Below, in pieces: positions 57,026 through 64,000 of a DNA stretch of 64,000 bases. A program made the translations under genes and the position numbers. The notes below the pieces were generated by a model. The model was not told the origin of the DNA and did not search any database. It saw only the letters and a list, made by a program, of their open reading frames with translations. Source of the DNA: Persicaria tinctoria (lineage: Eukaryota; Streptophyta; Magnoliopsida; Caryophyllales; Polygonaceae). The DNA lies in the NCBI GenBank assembly GCA_037127255.1, contig JBANSL010000005.1:3286001-3350000 (forward strand). Direction: 5' to 3'. Each line of letters begins with the position of its first letter. Position 1 is the stretch's first letter.

Positions 57026-57923
57026 GTCTTATATACAAGTGGGCGGACTACTTTCTTTAATGCCAATTGGTTTTAGGGTGGCATGGCCCACTGAAATTTA
57101 GCAGGAAGGACAATTGGACTTACCGTAGGAGTGCCTTTTGGTACGACATTGTTGTGGGTGTGTAAAACGACAACTATTGTTGTCCATCGATCTATAAGAC
57201 CTGATCGAAAACGAAGCTCCGTACGCCAAGAATAAGCCGAAAAAATTTCGTATGGAGATTTAGAGTGTCAATGTATATATATATGGTAAAATTGAATCCT
57301 CTAAATCTTCAAAGTTAGCGTCTTCTGAGTAGCTTCGATGGATGATATACAATTTGAGAAGCAAAAGTAATTGAACCATTCAAGTATTCAACAGATTAAG
57401 ACGTTTTCGTACGTATTATACGTGTGCATACGACCCGTTAATAAAGCATTGATTTAAGTATTAATTTGGTTAGAGCAATTGGAAGGACTAAAACAATTAA
57501 ACAAATGCTAAACTAGTATGGCTATATGCCAAAATTGAAGATTTGAAATAAAAATAAAATAAAATTGAGAGTTATATTTTCTTTTTTCATGTATGATAAT
57601 GTGATAATGTCTTTGGTGGCCGGAAGATTTGTTGGTTAAAACGTGTTTCTGATTCTCTGGGATAAGTAACCGCTTACAACTTGAAGTATAGGAAAATGAC
57701 GCCTCCGGCCTCGTCAATGGTTTAGTGTGTTTACATTGATATATTGTATTCAACGTCGTCGATAGTGAATGTATGTCGGCGTTTGTGAAGGATCATATCC
57801 AAGAATCAAGATCGATCAAAGAAGATGATCACAGATCTGAGATTACGAACTCAAGAACTAATTCTAACAACTAGGAGAGAGAATGGTTCACAACCATACA
57901 TATAAATACTAAAATACATCAGC
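57026..57923. other. spacer, nothing recognised
   Basis: AT-rich intergenic DNA between two RING copies. No domain, TIR or TSD seen. Confidence 0.45.
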
Positions 57924-58640
57924 TTATTCAGACAATTTGATTGCTGATTTCATATAACCAAAACGCCTCGTTTTGGTGTTGCTGTTGTCGTTTTGAGCAA
58001 AGCTCCCTCCAGCATTGAGATAATGAGGCATTGGAATTTGGAACGAAGCCAAACATATATTAATGCAATTGGTATGGAACTTATCTATGCACTCGGGGAG
58101 AGTCATTAGCATCTTTTAGACTTTTAGAGCAAGTCCAACAGCTTCTCTAAAATATAGAAAATAAGAGATTTTAGATTAAAAAATCAATATTTTCTCTCCA
58201 ACAGTTTCTCTAAACTCATCTCTAAAATAGAGATTTGGATGGAGAGAAGGGAAAAATCTCTAAATTTAGAGAAAGAGTTAGAATCTGTAAAATTTAATGC
58301 GTTCACCCCTTTCAATGCTTATATATTTATTCATTGGTTGTTGCCTATTTATTTAATGAAGTTGTTGGAATTTTATTTATTAAATTATGAATTTAAGCAT
58401 CTATTATAGTGTATAATAAATGTAGCAATTTATATAGAGTTGTGGTGTAAATTTTTTTAGAGATTTTGTTATTTTGTTCTCTATTTTAAAGATTTTTTAG
58501 ATGAGCTGTTGGGGATACTCTTAGTCCGTCTTGTTATCTACATTTATGTCTTTGCACAACTGTCACCAATCACCAACACCAATGTAGGGTTCAATTTGAT
58601 GAGAATGTCGCTGAGGAAAAAGTACGGTAAGAATCAGGTA
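57924..58640 (-). pseudogene. RING-H2 pseudogene split by a MITE
   Basis: The upstream piece (about 58620-58524) resembles 59110-59185 of the intact paralogue (ACCAATGTAGGGTT..., CTTGTTATC). The downstream piece (58112-57924) reads MLMTLPECIDKFHTNCINIC, equivalent to MLKILPDCLHRFHADCIDVW, but the final Cys pair of the RING is lost (IPMPHYL). The MITE at 58127-58520 separates them. A third, dead member of the tandem family. Confidence 0.8.
58127..58520. mobile_element. PIF/Harbinger-type MITE (Tourist-like)
   Basis: 394 bp with ends GAGCAAGTCCAACAGC / GCTGTTGGGGATACTC and a 3-bp TSD TTA (58124-58126 and 58521-58523). Internal TCTCTAAA motifs near both ends extend the inverted repeat. Confidence 0.85.
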
Positions 58641-58646
58641 TGGCTT

Positions 58647-58710
58647 AGGGGTGGGTTGAGATCCGCTCCAACCCGCCCCGTTTTTTTTAAAAAAATAAAA
58701 AAACAAGTGT
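58647..58710. mobile_element. truncated hAT-like end
   Basis: TAGGGGTGGGTTGAGATCCG followed by CTCCAACCCGCCCCG resembles the left end of the GTCCCG hAT family, with altered subterminal units. No right end was found. Confidence 0.45.
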
Positions 58711-58960
58711 GACATCGAATGGAAATGAGGTGATGTTCAATTACGATCCGCCTAACCGCCTTCCTTGTAATTGGTCTAACTGACTAGTATATACCAAAAT
58801 ATAAAAAATAAAATAAGTGTGGTTTATACTTTATAGGCATTTTTTCATAATATAGTTATCTTAATTATCACCTACCTTACCAAAAGCCACAAAAACAAAC
58901 CCTTGAACAAATTTAAAACATAACATCATCCTTTTACACTGGCTTGATAATTTGTGCTTG

Positions 58961-59362
58961 TTAAGACAAAGACGTTCTACAAATCGGACACGAGGCATTC
59001 GAGCGAAGCCATACATCAATGCAATCGGCATGAAACCGGTGTAGGCAATCGGGGAGGATCTTTAGCATCTCTTTAGGCTCGTAGTCCGCTAAGCAAATTG
59101 CGCAAATCTTGTTATCATGCTTTATATCTCGACAACTCTCACCGATCACCAATGTAGGGTAAGACTCGATACGAACATTGTCAAGTGAAAACCTTGTTGG
59201 CAACCTTCCAAGGTGTATGGTAGTCGTCTCCTCTTGTTGACGCGTTCGATATCCATTGTGATCGTAACATATGCACACGTACATGCCGATTATTATTAGC
59301 ATAACCACGGAAGCTACGAAGAAGAACCAGATATCTAGCATGTCTTTCTTAAGACATATCAC
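58961..59362 (-). CDS. ATL-type RING-H2 E3 ubiquitin ligase, 133 aa
   Basis: Single-exon, intact small membrane RING protein, expected to pass ubiquitin from an E2 to unknown targets at a membrane. Residues 9-32 (LDIWFFFVASVVMLIIIGMY) form one transmembrane helix. SLDNVRIESYP (59-69) stands where ATL proteins have the GLD motif. The RING-H2 domain spans 87-128 with ligands C87, C90, C106, H108, H111, C114, C125 and C128 (CAIC, CLHRFHADC, CPIC), and the conserved Trp (DVW) is present. The protein stops five residues after the RING, shorter than many ATLs. It is the only undamaged member of this three-copy cluster. Confidence 0.9.
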   Translation of the reverse strand: MICLKKDMLDIWFFFVASVVMLIIIGMYVCICYDHNGYRTRQQEETTTIHLGRLPTRFSLDNVRIESYPTLVIGESCRDIKHDNKICAICLADYEPKEMLKILPDCLHRFHADCIDVWLRSNASCPICRTSLS

Positions 59363-59494
59363 AAGTTCACAACACCGATTAATGAGTTAGGAAACAAAGG
59401 GGAAAATGCTATTTTGGATCAAATTAAATAATAAATTGCAAAAATTATAACCAACAATACAAGTTATTCAATAGTTGAATTGTTTACTTCCATT

Positions 59495-59872
59495 CAGTGG
59501 TGGATCTTGAACATTCAGTGGTGGATCTTGAAGCGGTTAGTTGAGGGGGCGGAAAATCAAACTCGTTTCTTTTTTTTTTTCCGAAAAAACCATCAATATT
59601 TGAAGTTTTCGAGTTTAATAATAGTATTAACTATTAAGTTATAAAGTTTAACAAATGATAAGTATGATAGAAAAAATTTAATTTGGTAAATGATGTGAAA
59701 AATAATTTATATCGCTTCAGTTTTGAAACGTTTATAACTTTTTAATCGGGTATCAGATTTGAGCTTATTATATATCAAATCGAAGCTCTCGACGAGAGAA
59801 ATATGTATATTAAATTTTATTTTTGATTGACGGGGTGGCTACCGTGTCTTGACCTAAAGAGATTCGCCCCTG
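59495..59872. mobile_element. hAT MITE
   Basis: 378 bp with a perfect 8-bp TSD CTTCCATT (59487-59494 and 59873-59880). Ends CAGTGGTGGATCTTGA / GAGATTCGCCCCTG are an imperfect inverted repeat. The first 21 bp are tandemly doubled (CATTCAGTGGTGGATCTTGA). Confidence 0.82.
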
Positions 59873-59880
59873 CTTCCATT

Positions 59881-60998
59881 AGATTAACTTGTGATTGAAG
59901 CATTTATATTTATACAAGATCTTAATTAAAGATGATGAATTTTTTTTTTTTCAAAAAAGAAAAATTGGTGTGTGTTATATTGGTTAAACCCCAAAGGAAA
60001 AAAAAATAAATAAATTCAGAAAAGATTAAATCGACAAATCTTATTAACCCCTTCTTTCACCAAAGAGGGGAAAATGAAGCAAAAATCAAATTCAGTCCAA
60101 AATATTGTAATTTGTTATAATTAACAACTCCACTTTACATTAATCACTTCAATTAGTAGAAGAAAGCAATAAATGGATAAATTAATTAACAAATCACCTG
60201 CAATCTCTTCGTTGTTGATTCGAACGTCTCCGCCGGAGAACCAAATTAGATATATCGCCGATGTAATTGTGCACAGTCCGGCGGCCGAAAATCAGAGGTT
60301 TAGATAGCAAGGCGGCGGCCGGCCACTAACGGTACTCAATCTAGTTTTTGCGGTTATGGAGGATTGATTCATTTTATTTATCTGAATTGAAATAGCTGGA
60401 TTCGTTCATTGGCGAGCTGGAAATCTACATATTTGCTTTAGTTTATTAATTAAAATTAAATTTAATATGATATGATGGAGATTGGAGAGTCAATGGAAGT
60501 TATGCAAAAGTGTATACAATCAATTAACCTGTGGATAAACTTCAATCAAATTGTAAATTTTGACTAATCTTATGGACGTGCTTCTATTTGTTCAATAATA
60601 ATAATAATAATAATAATAATATAATGTTAATTAGCTTTTCAATTGCACCCTGTTTGGTATATAAACTATATATTATTATATGTTATAACATAGACGGGTT
60701 TGATTTAGTTATTAGTTCTGTTGCAACCAGTTATATTGTGTAGTTCGATCGGACTTTTCATGAATTGGACGATTTTAAAATTTTAGTTATTTAAGAGTGA
60801 ATAATTTATGTCAGTGTGTGTTTTTTAATTGAAATAATTTGTGTTATAGACTATGGCAATATACTACATCGCCCTAGCTAGCATTTATTTTATTTTCCCC
60901 AACCGTAGTGGTATACTCCCCAACCGTAATTGATTTGCAATTTGATGAAATCCTAGCATTTCCGGGTCTTTGTTTAAGCGTGGAAATTTTATTATATA
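59881..60998. other. spacer; possible minus-strand leader exon
   Basis: Mostly AT-rich. A GC-rich island at 60199-60350 ends, on the minus strand, in GATTGCAG|GTGATTTG, a good donor, and could be an untranslated first exon of the RING gene or of another transcript. No coding frame supports it. An AAT microsatellite lies at 60594-60621. Confidence 0.3.
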
Positions 60999-61235
60999 CT
61001 CCCTCCGTTAATTAAAACTTGACGTTTTACTATTCACGCACGCATTTTTAGGTGTTAAAAACTATATAAAATATTAACTTTTTTAATAATTTTTTAAAAT
61101 AATATCATACTTATTACTATTAAGTATGAATTCATAAAAATAAATTTTTAAAAAAGTTAATATTTTATATAGTTTTTGTCGTTATAAAAAAGCGTGCATG
61201 AATAGTAAACGACAAGTTTTAATTAACAGAGGGAG
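60999..61235. mobile_element. Stowaway MITE (Tc1/mariner)
   Basis: 237 bp. Ends CTCCCTCCGTTAATTAAAAC / GTTTTAATTAACAGAGGGAG flanked by TA (60997-60998 and 61236-61237). The inner arms (GACGTTTTACTATTCA...) pair over about 80 bp. Confidence 0.9.
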
Positions 61236-61335
61236 TATATAAAAAATCAAAATGTTATTTTAAATAAGTGAAAACAATATTTTATTAAGATAAGTTTAAT
61301 TTATGTGACTTTTTTTTTAGAGTATGCAAATAGTT

Positions 61336-61548
61336 AGAGTTTGCTACCAGGATCATCCTTAAGGATAATGGAATACAGCTCCTTAGTAAGATGAGATGTA
61401 GATCTAATACAATCGATACCTTTTCTAGCTATGAAGTCAGCTACATTGTTTGCTTCTCTATAACAATGCCTAAATTGTATCTGATCAATATCTTGGGCCA
61501 TAATCTTGATCTTCTCAACTTGATAGATTACTTCCCATGGAGTGATAA
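61336..61548 (-). mobile_element. LINE RNase H fragment
   Basis: Minus strand reads IMAQDIDQIQFRHCYREANN then VADFIARKGI and TSHLTKELYSIILKDDPG, the C-terminal end of a plant LINE RNase H (RE.N..AD..A motif). Nothing of the RT remains. Confidence 0.75.
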
Positions 61549-61639
61549 TTTCCTTGTTTATTGCCTTAAAGTTAATACTTTGAGGGAGTTAGTCTTGAAC
61601 ATTTTCTTTTTCTATACAAGATAAAAATCCGAAAAATCA

Positions 61640-61710
61640 GTATTATTGCACCATTTTCTGGCTGTCTGTTGTATGTAGGGTTTTCTGTCTGCCGGCCTGG
61701 GTGTGCATTT
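61640..61710 (+). repeat. LINE-tail-like sequence
   Basis: TATTGCACCATTTTCTGG...TGTATGTAGGGTTTTCTGTC plus TGCCGGCC. It matches the MITE-free form of the tail at 38850-39235. Confidence 0.5.
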
Positions 61711-62032
61711 TAGTCATTTATTCTTGCTTGTTAACAGCATAGGTAAGAAAAATCGTATTTAGACAACACAATAACACATGCATTTGAATTGGAAATCATG
61801 TTAGACAACAAATACATGTTGCATAGTAATATGAGAGGAGAAATCATGTTGTGAAATTGCACTGCAATGTAACATATGATTATTAAGATAACACAAGCAA
61901 ATTCCATTGTTTCTTACGTTTCGCTCTCGGTCTAGTAATGTTCTTGCACATCACAAAGGTAGAAAGCCTCAGCGCTAGAGCATAACTGGAATGCAGACGG
62001 CATCTCCTCTTCGACAAACTCGTAAGTTGACA

Positions 62033-62784
62033 TCAGATGCAACCACCCAACTGCCAAACCAAGGAGAATGTAATAAAAGGATCAGATAACTTCAAATTGT
62101 TTATTTCAGATGTAATGCAACAAATGGGATGTAGGATTGTAGGGTTTGCACATTAGATCTATCGATCACTTCAAATTGTCGATTTCATATGTAATGCAAC
62201 AATTGGGATATTGGGTGTGTTTACAATTTAATTATTTGGTTAAAAATTAAAACATATTTTTTCAACTTCAACTGGTTTATAAACCCGTTGTTATACATAA
62301 CCTTAGTTTTTCAAGTTACACTTTAAAAGATTATAGACTCCAACCCAGTCCTCTCTTGGGTCGGGATGGCCGGTGACTGGTGAGTCATTTTGGAATAGGG
62401 TCATTTCAGGCCTAGTTGTTTCAGATTTGAGTAAGGTCCATTGAGTTACATGTCAGAAAGGGCTGGGTTGTAACCCTTTGAAATTTTAGTTCACAATCGA
62501 AGTTGTTTGAAATTTTCTTGAACACTCTCTGTCCCACTCCCACCTTACACAGAGAGGAGTAGGTAGCTAATGTCCAGGCATTCCTACAAGGATGGATTTA
62601 ATGGAAGGATGAGAGCTTACCATGATTGACTCTATCTCATCATTTGTGACAGGTGTTCGTTTTGGCTGAAGAGACGCTTTCCCTCCCACACCAAGGTTGC
62701 TAGGTGCTCGAGGAACATCTGATTTTGGAGCTGCAGTTTGACGGGCACTTGCAGCTGATGATTCTGCTGCCTGCGACGCGGAAC
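62033..62784 (-). CDS. 3' end of unidentified host gene (partial)
   Basis: Two exons on the minus strand. The internal exon 62784-62621 (164 nt, AG acceptor at 62786-62785, GT donor at 62620-62619) encodes GSASQAAESSAASARQTAAP, KSDVPRAPSNLGVGGKASLQ and PKRTPVTNDEIESIM. The last coding exon 62050-62033 adds LGGCI and a stop, in phase. Ala/Ser-rich tail, then an acidic helix-like C-terminus EIESIMLGGCI. I feel I have seen this ending in plant proteins but cannot name the family. Upstream exons lie to the right, probably beyond the window; one base of codon phase is missing at 62784. The 3' UTR would run left to about 61900. Confidence 0.6.
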
Positions 62785-64000
62785 CTACCAAATGATAATG
62801 AGCAGACTCAGGCATAAATGATAGTTACATACAAAGTAGGGGCCTAAAACTAAACGACAACTCAGAGGAAACTACAGACCTAAAACTAAACGACTCAGCA
62901 AAAAAATCCAAAGAAATGAACTGATGTCTGGCACACACAACGATGACTCAATTTTAGAGGATCAAAGGCAAAGTGGAACAGGGAAAGATGAATTAAGCTA
63001 ACAAACTATTTTAGTTTATACCCAAGCCTAGTTTGAAGCTTATAATTAGAGTTTCCCAGTTATAACCAAGCTTGAAAGGAAGGTATGTCTACAGATCAAC
63101 TTAAGACCAAACACTTGAATGAATCCAAAAAAGGAGCAATTAATCAAGGCCTAGATATCTAAACTCACAAATAAGTAAGTGCATGTAGATCAAGTAATTT
63201 CCCATGTGAAAAGAGAAAAAAATACGCCAATAAGAAAGTTAATATTAGAAAATCAAAATCACCAATCACCAATCAAAATCACCAGTTCAAAGAACCACTT
63301 ATCACCCTAGTATGATCCCGCTTAAGACAGGGTTTGAAGGGTTGAGATGTAAGCACTCTTACAGCCTTATCCTGAGCAATCAGTGTAATCAGCAAAGAGC
63401 ACGGTTTACCTATAATCTGTAGACTAACACAAAGTACTTCCATGATTCTATTCATCTGATAATAGTCAAGTAACACTGTGTTGAACATCTTGGAGATCCA
63501 TCGCACCGGATTAACTATTAGGGTATGTTTGGTAACTAAGGTGACTCTAGATCAAGGTAGTTGATAAGGACTGATCGGATAACTGATAAGGAGTCAAGGA
63601 CCATAAAGGTGACAGTATTGAACTTAGCTAAAATGTTCACTCTTAGGTACAAGATCCATATCACATGATGTTCAGCATACTAATGAATCAGATATGTAAT
63701 CCTATTTCAATGCATTATCTATACATTATAGCCCACGGATTTTCCGGGGAGCGTATAAATGATACTTTGCATTCCGACTTCTGATACAAAGAACTAGATC
63801 CAGAAAAAACCTAATATCAACATAACAGAAGGATTAAGCCGAAAAGCTCTAGCCAAACTAGTAACCTAGAATACTCGGTATTCATTCAACTGGCTTTAGG
63901 ATGATGTTCCGAATTAGGCAATTAGCCGATTCAGATCATCATTGGTGTAGAAACGTCTCTTGAAATGCTTAAACTATTAGTAAGAAACCCACTCAACAGT
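62785..64000. other. presumed intron/upstream of the partial gene
   Basis: AT-rich with no confident exon. A short minus-strand frame at 63279-63506 shows no domain. GGGTATGTTTGGTAACTAAG at about 63523 looks like the left end of a MITE; no matching right end was found. Confidence 0.35.

Overview
The window is nuclear DNA of a flowering plant. It holds spliced host genes with GT-AG introns, Ty1/copia and Ty3-type LTR elements, L1-type LINEs, tRNA-derived SINEs, and hAT, CACTA, MULE, Harbinger and Stowaway elements. Host proteins resemble eudicot homologues. I infer an asterid, possibly Lamiales, from general repeat style; the sequence does not prove this. Two complete host genes and one intact small gene sit in a landscape where most of the DNA is nested transposable elements (TEs).

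Left block (0.3-10.2 kb): a dead minus-strand LINE split by a 1286-bp solo LTR with a 5-bp target site duplication (TSD); then a large inverted-repeat block holding a MULE-like element (9-bp TSD), itself hit by a 1.5-kb poly(A)-tailed retroposon; then a TE-associated pseudogene and about 600 bp of AT-rich minisatellite. Separase (10449-24174, plus strand, 26 exons by my reconstruction, about 2105 aa) follows. It is the protease that cleaves cohesin at anaphase, and its His/Cys catalytic dyad is intact. A perfect E2F-type site lies about 100 bp before its start, and a hAT MITE sits in its last intron.

Middle block: a decayed copia element (24774-31609) carries four later insertions: a hAT element that itself holds a LINE fragment, a SINE tail, and a second hAT-like element. 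On the minus strand follows a PP2C-family phosphatase (coding 32489-37360, 8 coding exons, 373 aa), close to Arabidopsis PP2C 76, with one probable GC-AG intron. From 39350 to 51715 lies one long LINE bounded by a 16-bp TSD. It is interrupted by a young copia element (41160-46565) whose 658-bp LTRs differ at one base by eye and whose 1334-aa gag-pol is open.

Right block: a SINE and a short retroposon; then a 3293-bp non-autonomous CACTA element (TSD TCT) that appears to have captured pieces of two host genes, a heavy-metal P1B ATPase (with an intron in phase) and an ERD2/KDEL-receptor-like gene. Next is a minus-strand cluster of three ATL-type RING-H2 genes: one frameshifted, one split by a TTA-flanked MITE, one intact (58961-59362). 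The rest has a hAT MITE, a Stowaway MITE, a LINE RNase H scrap and the 3' end of an unidentified minus-strand gene running off the right edge.

Splice sites, TSDs and domain calls were read by eye. No alignment or database search was run.
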